A stretch of DNA of 7,590 bases from Desulfonatronospira sp. (GTDB taxonomy: Bacteria; Desulfobacterota; Desulfovibrionia; Desulfovibrionales; Desulfonatronovibrionaceae). How positions within the stretch are numbered: the stretch's first letter is position 1; the number at the start of each line of letters is the position of its first letter. The notes beneath the pieces are model-generated. The model was not told where the DNA came from and searched no databases. It worked only from the letters and a program-made list of their open reading frames with translations. This document shows, piece after piece, positions 1 to 5,708 of this stretch. The stretch is taken from assembly GCA_003563255.1 (NCBI GenBank), contig PWSL01000439.1:1-7590 (forward strand), written 5' to 3'. The position numbers were made by a program, and so were the translations under genes.

Positions 1-71
1 AAAGTGGCCTCTTCGGGGCATCATCCGGTTACCCCCTGCAGGACGCGTTGAGCACGACAGGCCACCGGGGA

Positions 72-117
72 CGGCCACCGGGGACAGGCACCGGGTACGG
101 CCACCGGGGACAGGCAC
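72..117 (+). repeat. Direct repeat of the left REP arm, period 26
   Basis: The 20-base unit CGGCCACCGGGGACAGGCAC occurs at 72-91 and again, identically, at 98-117. A shorter relative (GGCCACCGGGGAC) at 60-72 makes a third partial unit. Each full unit ends in GGGGACAGGCAC, the left arm of the hairpin element described at 106-177. The tandem copies therefore look like local amplification of one end of that element. The bases before it (1-59) are GC-rich and show no gene or repeat I can support. Confidence 0.85.
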
Positions 118-177
118 TTTTGCCGACCTCAAACCGTAAAACGGCCAGACTAACCGGCGGCAAAAGAGCCAGTCCCC
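106..177 (+). repeat. REP-like hairpin element, copy A
   Basis: A 72-base imperfect palindrome. The left arm 106-125 (GGGGACAGGCACTTTTGCCG) pairs with the right arm 158-177 (CGGCAAAAGAGCCAGTCCCC) over 18 of 20 positions; both mismatches are A opposite A. The 32-base loop contains a small CCGT-AAA-ACGG hairpin at 134-144. An element of the same length, with identical arms, lies at 5463-5534. Such asymmetric hairpins are typical of REP sequences moved by Y1 (RAYT) transposases; no such transposase lies in the window, so that link is inference. Confidence 0.85.
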
Positions 178-236
178 TTACAGCTTAGTAAAACGGCCGG
201 ACTAACCGTCGGCAAAAGAGCCAGTCCCCTTACAGC
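136..236 (+). repeat. Tandem duplication of the right REP arm, period 52
   Basis: The 49-base stretch 136-184 recurs at 188-236 with two differences (147 A to 199 G; 157 G to 209 T). Each copy contains the right arm CGGCAAAAGAGCCAGTCCCC or its conserved part, ending at 177 and 229, followed by TTACAGC. With the left-arm duplication at 72-117, the cluster has two left arms and two right arms and could fold as nested hairpins. Confidence 0.85.
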
Positions 237-244
237 ATAAATTT

Positions 245-258
245 AGTGTCGCTGTAGT
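245..258 (-). repeat. Outer motif of the repeat family (right side of copy A)
   Basis: AGTGTCGCTGTAGT reads ACTACAGCGACACT on the minus strand. It sits 15 bases after the last right arm (229), almost the same distance as the matching motif after copy B (5534 to 5548). It lies only 42 bases before the phosphomutase start codon, so any promoter for that gene would have to overlap or follow it. I see no convincing -35/-10 or -24/-12 pair in the remaining AT-rich stretch. Confidence 0.7.
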
Positions 259-300
259 GCTACAGTAATTAATAATAAAACAACAAGGGAGTTTGCTGCG

Positions 301-1668
301 ATGAAGGAAATCAGGCAGGATATTTTTAGAGCATATGACATAAGAGGGATTGTTGACAAGGATTTTGATTCTGAATGGGTAGAGGTGCTTGGTAAGGCCT
401 GCGGTACTTACTTTCGCAGGTTTGGGTTGGACCAGGCCGTTGTCGGCCATGATTGCCGGCACAGTTCCCCGGAATACCAGGAGCGCATGATCAAAGGCCT
501 GACCAGTACTGGAGTGGATGTCGTCTACCTCAATATGGTTTCCACGCCTCTTTTCTATTTTGCGGTCAAAAAGCTGGAGCGCCGGGCCGGGGTAATGATC
601 ACGGCCAGCCACAACCCTTCTGATTTCAACGGTTTCAAGATCTGGGCGGAAGAAAGCACCATTCACAGCGAGGAAATTCAGGAAGTTTTTCGTATAATGG
701 TTGCCGGGGAGTTTGCCTCGGGTGACGGGATGGCCACCGAGATGGATATCCGGCCGGTTTACCGGGAATACATGCAGTTGCAGGGACCTGCTCCCTCCAG
801 GGTCAAGGTGGTTGTGGACGGCGGCAACGGTGCTGCCGGACTGGACTGTGTACAGGTTCTGGAGGATGCCGGGGCGGAGGTGGTGCCCATCTACTGCAAT
901 CCGGACGGCGATTTTCCGAACCATCATCCCGACCCCACGGTAATGAAAAACAACGAAGACCTGGTGGCCACTGTAAAGAAAGAAAACGCCCAGCTGGGCC
1001 TCGGCCTGGATGGAGACGGGTACCGCATAGTAGTGGTGGATGAGAATCGAAAAATGATCTACGGGGACCAGCTCCTGGCCATCTATGCCCGGGATGTGCT
1101 GCAGCAGAATCCCGGGGCATGCATCATAGGGGAGGTAAAATGTTCCCACCTCCTGTTTAACGATGTTGAGAAGCATGGCGGCAGGCCGATAATGTGGAAA
1201 ACCGGGCACTCCCTCATTAAGGCCAAAATGAAGGAGGAACAGGCTCTTCTGGCCGGGGAGATGAGTGGACACATGTTTTTTGCTGACCGCTACTACGGGT
1301 TTGACGATGCAGTGTACGCTGCCAGGCGCATGGTGGAAATCGTGGCCAAAAAACAGGGTCAGCCCGTGAGCAGTTACCTGGATGACTGGCCCAAGACCGT
1401 GAATACTCCCGAGATCCGTGTGGATTGCCCGGACAGGATCAAATTTGACGTGGTTAAAAAGGCCCAGGAGTATTTCCGGCAACATTATGACATTGTAGAC
1501 GTTGACGGGGTGCGCATTACATTTGAGGATGGCTGGGCCCTGCTGCGGGCCTCTAATACCCAGCCGGTGCTGGTGCTCAGATTCGAGGCCGAGTCCGGGT
1601 CAAGACTGCAGGAACTGCGCGAGATCATTGAAACACCCTTGAAAAACTGGGTACAGGAACTGTCCTGA
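301..1668 (+). CDS. algC: Phosphomannomutase/phosphoglucomutase (AlgC-type alpha-D-phosphohexomutase)
   Basis: A cytoplasmic enzyme interconverting hexose 6-phosphates and 1-phosphates (mannose or glucose) for polysaccharide, LPS or nucleotide-sugar synthesis. The 455 residues are close to the length of Pseudomonas AlgC. Visible landmarks are AYDIRG at 11-16, the phosphoserine loop TASHNP at 101-106 (catalytic Ser103), the metal loop at 237-242, the sugar-recognition loop GEMSGH at 319-324 and the phosphate-binding loop RASNTQP at 416-422. The order matches the usual four-domain fold. The metal loop is odd: it reads DGDGYR, so the third metal-binding aspartate of the usual DGDxDR is Tyr241 (codon 1021-1023). 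The start is supported by GGGAG at 287-291, nine bases upstream. It leads a plus-strand run and ends three bases before the next start codon. The family call is firm; AlgC versus another mannose/glucose phosphomutase is less certain. Confidence 0.95.
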   Translation: MKEIRQDIFRAYDIRGIVDKDFDSEWVEVLGKACGTYFRRFGLDQAVVGHDCRHSSPEYQERMIKGLTSTGVDVVYLNMVSTPLFYFAVKKLERRAGVMITASHNPSDFNGFKIWAEESTIHSEEIQEVFRIMVAGEFASGDGMATEMDIRPVYREYMQLQGPAPSRVKVVVDGGNGAAGLDCVQVLEDAGAEVVPIYCNPDGDFPNHHPDPTVMKNNEDLVATVKKENAQLGLGLDGDGYRIVVVDENRKMIYGDQLLAIYARDVLQQNPGACIIGEVKCSHLLFNDVEKHGGRPIMWKTGHSLIKAKMKEEQALLAGEMSGHMFFADRYYGFDDAVYAARRMVEIVAKKQGQPVSSYLDDWPKTVNTPEIRVDCPDRIKFDVVKKAQEYFRQHYDIVDVDGVRITFEDGWALLRASNTQPVLVLRFEAESGSRLQELREIIETPLKNWVQELS

Positions 1669-1671
1669 TAG

Positions 1672-2124
1672 ATGCGCAAGATCTGCCTGTTGATACTTTT
1701 GCATGTGCTGGTTCTGGGAGGGATATGGCTATGGCGCCAGGATGAGCAGCCCCCGCTTCAATCCGGGGAACCCTCCAGGATTACCGTGACCGCACAGGAT
1801 ATGCCCAAAATCACCGGTGGCGAGATGCTCCTGCCGGGCAGGTCTCCGGTGCAGGTGGACATAGCAGGACCTGCCAGACTGGCCTTGTGGATATACATGT
1901 CTGAAAATATGCTGCAGGACCTGAGCCTGGAGGGCGACATGAGCATCAGGCTTGATAGCAACGGGCAAAATATTCTCACGGGCCGGGTGGCCGGGGTGGA
2001 CACAAGTGCAATAATACGCAGCGGCAAGACCTATTACCGGGTTCTGCTGGAGATGGACCCGGGGCAGGGAAGCAGGATGCAGGTTAAGATGCCCGATATT
2101 AAAAAAACAGAAGAAACAAGGTAA
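1672..2124 (+). CDS. Small membrane-anchored protein resembling an HlyD/MFP beta-barrel domain
   Basis: 150 residues, not recognised as a named gene. The N-terminus is a hydrophobic segment at about residues 4-21 after a single Arg-Lys pair, with no lipobox, so it is probably a signal anchor or signal peptide placing the rest in the periplasm. Residues about 70-142 (LALWIYMSENMLQDL through KTYYRVLLEMD to MQVKMPDI) resemble the beta-barrel part of RND/HlyD membrane fusion proteins, where a strand like VWVYVPE is followed by a GxV segment and a VRI/VLLE strand. The lipoyl and coiled-coil hairpin parts of a full adaptor are absent. No clear Shine-Dalgarno lies before the ATG. It follows the phosphomutase stop by three bases, suggesting translational coupling. 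It precedes another small membrane protein, and the two may act together. The fold assignment is a by-eye inference. Confidence 0.8.
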   Translation: MRKICLLILLHVLVLGGIWLWRQDEQPPLQSGEPSRITVTAQDMPKITGGEMLLPGRSPVQVDIAGPARLALWIYMSENMLQDLSLEGDMSIRLDSNGQNILTGRVAGVDTSAIIRSGKTYYRVLLEMDPGQGSRMQVKMPDIKKTEETR

Positions 2125-2134
2125 ACAATCAGGC

Positions 2135-2641
2135 ATGAGCATGAATATCCTGCCCCGTTCCGGTTCCGGCAGCAAACGAAAGAGCAGCACCTTTCGAGTT
2201 TTTTTTACAGTCATACTCTTCGTGGTGGTAGGTCTTTTGTTCTGGAAAAACTACGAGCGCTCCATGGATGTCATCCTTACCAGCCACATGGTTACTGATG
2301 AGACAGACACCCTGTCCAGGGAGCAGCAGGATCAGCTGGCTTCATTTTCCAGGAGCATGCAGGACAGGTTTGGTTTCGGGGTGAGGATCAGGGTTTTCGA
2401 ACATTTTGTGGCTGCGCCCGAGCCTGACTCCCGTGTGCTTTTTATGGGTATCAGTCCTGCCTACCAGGAGGTCGCAATTGTCTGGCCCCCGGTTTTAAAA
2501 AGGGCCCTGCCCCAGGATTTTGTGCAATACCTGGAAGAAGAACATTTTGAAGGATACTGGCAGGGGGAGGACTGGCCAAGAGGGCTTTACCAGGCCCTGC
2601 ACATGCTGGGTGAGGAGTTGCTGGCTATTGAACAGGAGTGA
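2135..2641 (+). CDS. Membrane-anchored protein with a degenerate TPM-like domain
   Basis: 168 residues. A basic N-terminus (KRK at 14-16) precedes one transmembrane segment at about 20-38, so the remaining ~130 residues are probably periplasmic. That part (VTDETDTLSREQQDQL at 53-68, then a long helix, a GFGVRIRVFEHF strand, and a C-terminal YWQGEDWPRGLYQALHMLGEEL segment) follows the general layout of TPM domains (YgcG family): an opening 'D..G.L...E...L' helix and a closing segment where a gene product acts on 'Gl..al..L'. Typical Gly/Asp-rich TPM motifs are weak, so the call is tentative. ATG at 2135 and ATG at 2141 (MSM) are both possible, and neither has a strong Shine-Dalgarno. It begins ten bases after the previous stop and its 3' end overlaps the RNase HI reading frame. 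Confidence 0.8.
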   Translation: MSMNILPRSGSGSKRKSSTFRVFFTVILFVVVGLLFWKNYERSMDVILTSHMVTDETDTLSREQQDQLASFSRSMQDRFGFGVRIRVFEHFVAAPEPDSRVLFMGISPAYQEVAIVWPPVLKRALPQDFVQYLEEEHFEGYWQGEDWPRGLYQALHMLGEELLAIEQE

Positions 2642-3083
2642 TAAGCCCGAAGTGGTGGATATCTATACCGACGGGGCCTGCCTGGGAAATCCCGGTCCCG
2701 GAGGTTATGCGGCGATACTCAAGTGGGGGGATCTGGAAAAGGAGATCTCTTTCGGGATGGACGACACCACCAACAACCGCATGGAGCTCATGGCCGTGCT
2801 GGAAGGTCTCAAGGCCCTGAAGTATCCCTGCCGGGTACGCATCCACACTGACTCCCAGTATATAGCCAGGGCCATCAATGAAAAATGGCTGGAGAAATGG
2901 CAGAAAAACGGCTGGAAAACCACTCAGAAAACAGACGTCAAGAACCGGGACCTGTGGGAAGAACTTGCCCGCCTGCTGCAGGCCCACCAAGTGGAGTTCA
3001 ACTGGGTCCGGGGGCACAGCGGGCATGAATATAACGAGCGCTGTGATGAGCTGGCCCGGCAGGCGGCCCAGGCGGTGAGCTGA
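2628..3083 (+). CDS. rnhA: Ribonuclease HI
   Basis: Degrades the RNA strand of RNA-DNA hybrids (R-loops, primers) in the cytoplasm. It aligns closely to E. coli RNase HI from memory: YTDGACLGNPGPGG (first catalytic Asp), NNRMELMA (catalytic Glu), HTDSQY (second Asp), the basic handle region KWLEKWQKNGWKT, then VRGHSGHEYNERCDELAR carrying the loop His and last Asp. All four DEDD acidic residues are present. The start is a judgement. No ATG lies close to the domain, and the upstream in-frame ATG at 2520 would add 36 residues of out-of-frame shadow. TTG at 2628 has AGGAG at 2613-2617, ten bases away, and gives MNRSDKPEVVDIYTDG, about 151 residues against 155 in E. coli. GTG at 2652 is the alternative. 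The chosen start overlaps the upstream gene by 14 bases. Confidence 0.95.
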   Translation: MNRSDKPEVVDIYTDGACLGNPGPGGYAAILKWGDLEKEISFGMDDTTNNRMELMAVLEGLKALKYPCRVRIHTDSQYIARAINEKWLEKWQKNGWKTTQKTDVKNRDLWEELARLLQAHQVEFNWVRGHSGHEYNERCDELARQAAQAVS

Positions 3084-3133
3084 AGCAAGGCTGCTGTTTG
3101 TGGGTTTTTCTGAAAAACTCCTGGAGTTTGAAC

Positions 3134-3168
3134 GCCCCATGCCTCATGCTCCGAGCCCCATGCCATAA
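3134..3168 (+). repeat. Degenerate heptanucleotide tandem repeat
   Basis: Five consecutive sevenmers read GCCCCAT, GCCTCAT, GCTCCGA, GCCCCAT, GCCATAA. They fill much of the 97-base gap between rnhA and rnc and stop just before the rnc ribosome binding site. The gap also holds a short AT-rich palindrome at 3104-3118 (GTTTTTC-T-GAAAAAC). I see no gene here. Confidence 0.6.
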
Positions 3169-3169
3169 C

Positions 3170-3175
3170 AAGGAG
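3170..3175 (+). promoter_or_regulatory. Ribosome binding site that fixes the TTG start of rnc
   Basis: AAGGAG lies five bases before TTG at 3181. No ATG or GTG nearby in this frame has comparable support, and the RNase III domain begins within about seven residues, so the TTG start is well founded. Confidence 0.8.
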
Positions 3176-3180
3176 AAATA

Positions 3181-3897
3181 TTGAGCCAGGATTTACAATT
3201 GCTGGATGAGCTGCAGGGAAAACTTGGGTACAGGTACCAGGACACTGATCTTTTGGTAAGGGCTTTGACACACAGCTCATATGCCAATGAAAGGCAGATG
3301 GAGCATAACGAGAGGTTGGAGTTTCTGGGGGATGCGGTTTTGGAGCTATGCATCTCAAATACACTGTTCTCCAGGTTTCCCCAGGCTGCTGAGGGCCACC
3401 TCACAAGACTGCGGGCTGCTCTGGTCAGCGAGCCGACGCTTGCCAGGCTGGCCAGGTCACTTACCCTGGGGGAGTATATTTTTCTGGGCAAGGGTGAAGA
3501 GCAGCAGGGGGGCCGGGACAGGGATTCTGTGCTGGCGGATACCCTGGAGGCCCTTTTGGGATCCATCTATCTGGATTCCGGATATGACGAAGCCTGTGCG
3601 TGTATTGGCAACCTTTTTGAGGAGTATATTCCAGAGAGGGTTGAGTTGCTGCCTGCAACCAAGGATTTTAAAAGCAGGCTGCAGGAAAAAACCCAGGGAA
3701 TTTTCCGCGCCAGGCCGGTATATACCCTGCTTGACAGCTTTGGCCCTGAACATGAAAAGGAATATCTTGTCCAGGTGGAACTTCCGGACGGTGTGTGCAT
3801 AGAGGCCCGGGGAGGCAGTGTAAAAAAGGCTGAGCAGACAGCGGCCAGCAAGGCTTTGGACTACCTGAAATCTGTCCAGACAGCCGGTGTCAGATGA
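3181..3897 (+). CDS. rnc: Ribonuclease III
   Basis: Cleaves double-stranded RNA, processing rRNA precursors and some mRNAs, as a homodimer. 238 residues, normal family length. The N-terminal endonuclease domain carries the signature NERLEFLGDAVL at 43-54 (Glu44, Glu47, Asp51) and LADTLEALLGSIYLD at 118-132 (Asp120, Glu123), which are the metal-binding acidic residues. The C-terminal double-stranded RNA-binding domain runs from about 161 to 230 (DFKSRLQE, then YLVQVELPDG, then KKAEQTAASKAL). Translation begins at TTG with AAGGAG five bases upstream. It is the last gene of the plus-strand run and is separated from rnhA by 97 bases, so it may have its own promoter. Its stop codon is immediately followed by the hairpin shared with the convergent flagellin gene. 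Nothing in it looks damaged. Confidence 0.97.
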   Translation: MSQDLQLLDELQGKLGYRYQDTDLLVRALTHSSYANERQMEHNERLEFLGDAVLELCISNTLFSRFPQAAEGHLTRLRAALVSEPTLARLARSLTLGEYIFLGKGEEQQGGRDRDSVLADTLEALLGSIYLDSGYDEACACIGNLFEEYIPERVELLPATKDFKSRLQEKTQGIFRARPVYTLLDSFGPEHEKEYLVQVELPDGVCIEARGGSVKKAEQTAASKALDYLKSVQTAGVR

Positions 3898-3913
3898 CCA
3901 AGGTTTTAGGGCT

Positions 3914-3940
3914 GGGGCCGGGTGGGTAAAGCCCGGCCCC
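3914..3940. terminator. GC-rich hairpin between convergent rnc and flagellin genes
   Basis: GGGGCCGGG (3914-3922) pairs perfectly with CCCGGCCCC (3932-3940) around a nine-base loop. An outer pair GACCAA (3896-3901) and TTGGTC (3947-3952) could extend the structure. It lies in the 71-base gap between two convergent genes, where a shared bidirectional terminator is expected. Neither strand has a proper T-run after the stem (plus strand: ATGTCTTTGG), so intrinsic termination may be weak. Confidence 0.55.
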
Positions 3941-3968
3941 ATGTCTTTGGTCGCCTCTAGCCGGTATT

Positions 3969-5264
3969 TTAGCCTCCGATGAGCTGCATAGCCATCTGAG
4001 GCAAGGTATTGGCCTGGGCCAGCATGGCTGTGGCACCCTGGGACAATACCTGGTTGCGCACAAACTGAGTCATTTCCTGGGCTACGTCCGCATCCGAGAT
4101 GCGCGATTCAGCAGCCTGCAGGTTTTCGGCCTGGATCTGCAGGTTGGAGATGGTATTACTTAATCGGTTCTGGTAAGCACCCAGGTCGGCCCGGATCTTG
4201 TCTTTTTGCTCTATGGCATCGTCGATGGTTTCCAGGGCCTCCTGTGCCCTGGCAGTGGTAATGTGTTTTGCCATTTGATTGTCCAAAGCACCCAGCGTGA
4301 TGCCGCTGGTAAGGGCAGAGTCAAGGTCACCTCGCAACGATACCAGGCCACTTACTATATCTGGAGAATCACTCCAGTAACCTTCGTTGAGCATTACTAT
4401 TCCACTGGTTAGTGCACCAATTTTATTAGTAAGATCAGTTCTCAAATCAGATATTGCTCCAGAATATTTGCTGGTCAGCTCGTCAGTGTCAGAAGCTACA
4501 GTCAATTGTCCTGATGCATAGTTAAGATGATTTAAAGCTTGCTGTAGCAGGTGCTTAAGCGTAACTGACTTGTCTATGGCATCCCCACCACTCAAATTTT
4601 GTTCCTCGAGCTGTTTAATGACCTGATCGATATTCACTAATGCCTGACTGACAGGCTCCTCAACTGTATATCTTAAGTAAGTATTGTCTATGCCCAGTCC
4701 GGCAGCTGTAGCGTCTCCGATTTCCACATAATAGAAATCCTCTCCAAAATTGTTGCGGGGCCCGAAATGAATCTTCAGGGTGTTTCCAGGGACATGGCCG
4801 GATGCACCCTCTTCAAAGAGTTGACTACCCCTTTCAGACAGGGTTCCGTTGAGAAGTTTGACCTGGTTGAACTCTGTAGCATTGGCTATTCGGTCAATCT
4901 CTCTTTTCATCTGCTGGAATTCCTGATCGATTATTTTCCTCTGATCGGCAGTGTAGGTTCCTGTAGCCGCCTGTTCAGCCAGTTCCTTCATGCGGATGAG
5001 CTTGTTGTCGATAACTTCCAGAGCGCCATCAGCGGTCTGCAGGGCTGATATCCCGTCATTGGCGTTTCTTACGCCCTGGTTCATGGCTGCGATGTCTGCC
5101 CGCATCAGTTCCCTGATTGCCAGTCCGGCAGCATCGTCAGCCGCTGTGTCGACTCTCAGTCCCGAAGACAGTCTTCTGGTTGACGTTGCCAGTGCGCCAT
5201 AGTGGCTATCAAGATTCCTCGCCGCATTCATAGCCATCATGTTGTTGTTTAAGACCAAAGACAT
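3969..5264 (-). CDS. fliC: Flagellin
   Basis: The filament subunit exported through the flagellar type III apparatus. 431 residues. The N-terminal conserved D0/D1 region (about 1-140) has MSLVLNNNMMAMNAARNL, RRLSSGLRV, DDAAGLAI and the NQGVRNANDGISALQTADGAL stretch. The C-terminal D1/D0 region (about 335-431) has QNRLSNTISNLQ, AESRISDADVAQEM and ends ANTLPQMAMQLIGG. The middle (about 141-330) is the surface-exposed variable part; its DNA at 4381-4680 is near 41 % G+C by hand count, against 55-62 % in sampled 60-base stretches of the conserved ends. AAGGAGGG seven bases before ATG (5272-5279, minus strand) fixes the start. A sigma-54 promoter match lies just upstream at 5297-5312, with an inverted repeat further out. 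It is monocistronic in this window, convergent with rnc and divergent from the diguanylate cyclase. Confidence 0.97.
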   Translation of the reverse strand: MSLVLNNNMMAMNAARNLDSHYGALATSTRRLSSGLRVDTAADDAAGLAIRELMRADIAAMNQGVRNANDGISALQTADGALEVIDNKLIRMKELAEQAATGTYTADQRKIIDQEFQQMKREIDRIANATEFNQVKLLNGTLSERGSQLFEEGASGHVPGNTLKIHFGPRNNFGEDFYYVEIGDATAAGLGIDNTYLRYTVEEPVSQALVNIDQVIKQLEEQNLSGGDAIDKSVTLKHLLQQALNHLNYASGQLTVASDTDELTSKYSGAISDLRTDLTNKIGALTSGIVMLNEGYWSDSPDIVSGLVSLRGDLDSALTSGITLGALDNQMAKHITTARAQEALETIDDAIEQKDKIRADLGAYQNRLSNTISNLQIQAENLQAAESRISDADVAQEMTQFVRNQVLSQGATAMLAQANTLPQMAMQLIGG

Positions 5265-5296
5265 GTTGATACCCTCCTTGAGTTTTTGAGGGTTAC

Positions 5297-5312
5297 AGCA
5301 ATGCTGATGCCA
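5297..5312 (-). promoter_or_regulatory. Sigma-54 (-24/-12) promoter of the flagellin gene
   Basis: The minus strand reads TGGCATCAGCATTGCT. Against the consensus TGGCAC-N5-TTGCW only the last base of the -24 box differs, and the spacing GG-N10-GC is exact. The predicted transcript start is near 5286, giving a leader of about 22 bases that carries the strong AAGGAGGG site. Sigma-54 control of flagellin is well established in several flagellated proteobacteria. I found no sigma-28-like alternative. Confidence 0.8.
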
Positions 5313-5417
5313 TAATAATTTTATTAAATGAAAACAGTATGTTATAACACCAATTCCTGGCTAATTTTTTTTTTGCAGCCCTGAAGCGGTAAAAAATTCC
5401 TAGCTAAGAGGTGTCTG

Positions 5418-5445
5418 TTAACACAACAGCGACACTTTGTGTTAA
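5418..5445. promoter_or_regulatory. 9-bp inverted repeat upstream of flagellin, possible activator site
   Basis: TTAACACAA (5418-5426) and TTGTGTTAA (5437-5445) are perfect inverted repeats, ten bases apart. They lie about 130-160 bases upstream of the predicted flagellin transcript start, a usual distance for enhancers bound by sigma-54 activators. The left outer motif of REP copy B sits in the spacer, so the symmetry may instead belong to the mobile repeat. Confidence 0.4.
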
Positions 5446-5560
5446 TTATCGCCTCGGCCAAAGGGGACAGGCACTTTTGCCGACCTCAAAACGTAAAACG
5501 GCCGGACTATCCGGCGGCAAAAGAGCCAGTCCCCTTCGAGTTCAAATAAAGTGTCGCTGT
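5426..5560. repeat. Composite repeat B: REP-like hairpin inside a 13-bp inverted repeat
   Basis: ACAGCGACACTTT (5426-5438) and its exact reverse complement AAAGTGTCGCTGT (5548-5560) bracket the REP-like hairpin at 5463-5534. Similar outer motifs occur beside the other repeat clusters (245-258 and 7404-7416), and the spacing to the hairpin is comparable. This suggests that the mobile unit is longer than the hairpin alone. No target-site duplication is obvious. Confidence 0.7.
5463..5534 (+). repeat. REP-like hairpin element, copy B
   Basis: 72 bases, arms 5463-5482 and 5515-5534 identical to those of copy A at 106-177, in the same orientation, with a loop differing at a few positions. The loop here contains CCGG-ACTAT-CCGG, a small extra hairpin. 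The two A-A mismatches in the outer stem are conserved. Confidence 0.85.
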
Positions 5561-5626
5561 AGAGTGCCGTAACCATTCAGGGGGGCAGGTACCCTGCGCG
5601 GAAAAAGTGGCCCCTCATCGCTTTTT

Positions 5627-5642
5627 TGTGGCTGCAGCCACA
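5627..5642. repeat. Perfect 16-bp palindrome
   Basis: TGTGGCTGCAGCCACA is self-complementary throughout. It follows a T-run at 5622-5627. It is the first of four palindromes between 5627 and 5757 in the intergenic region upstream of the diguanylate cyclase. Confidence 0.8.
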
Positions 5643-5652
5643 TTTATAAGAA

Positions 5653-5666
5653 GCGGCTGGTGCCGC
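5653..5666. repeat. Short hairpin with a four-base loop
   Basis: GCGGC (5653-5657) and GCCGC (5662-5666) flank TGGT. It is short and could arise by chance, but it sits between two stronger palindromes. Confidence 0.5.
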
Positions 5667-5676
5667 AAGAACTAAG

Positions 5677-5702
5677 CGTTCCAAGGCTGGAGCCTGGGAA
5701 CG
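5677..5702. repeat. 26-bp near-perfect palindrome
   Basis: CGTTCCAAGGCT (5677-5688) pairs with AGCCTGGGAACG (5691-5702) with one mismatch and only two bases between the arms. From memory, CGTTCC...GGAACG palindromes with an AGGCT/AGCCT core are scattered between genes in many bacterial genomes; this was not checked. Confidence 0.75.
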
Positions 5703-5708
5703 AGAGGT

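Noticed and set aside
1..20. Shared AAAGTGGCC at the window start and at 5604-5613
   Set aside because: The match is only about ten bases and the surroundings do not align, so it may be chance.
60..236. CRISPR array
   Set aside because: The repeats are two tandem pairs with different periods and are recognisably arms of a palindromic element; there are no unique spacers of constant length and no cas genes.
202..1485. 427-codon open frame on the minus strand
   Set aside because: It lies antisense to the phosphohexomutase, whose catalytic motifs are clear. The translation has no recognisable domain, and long antisense frames are common in GC-rich genes.
1729..2214. 161-codon minus-strand frame opposite the small membrane proteins
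   Set aside because: It is antisense to a packed gene run, has no ribosome binding site I can see, and has no recognisable domain.
2520..2627. ATG-initiated N-terminal extension of RNase HI
   Set aside because: The 36 residues are an out-of-frame reading of the upstream gene and match nothing in RNase HI; a TTG at 2628 with AGGAG explains the start better.
5270..5345. Sigma-70 or sigma-28 promoter for flagellin
   Set aside because: I found no hexamer pair with proper spacing and no TAAA-N15-GCCGATAA-like site, while the sigma-54 match is strong.
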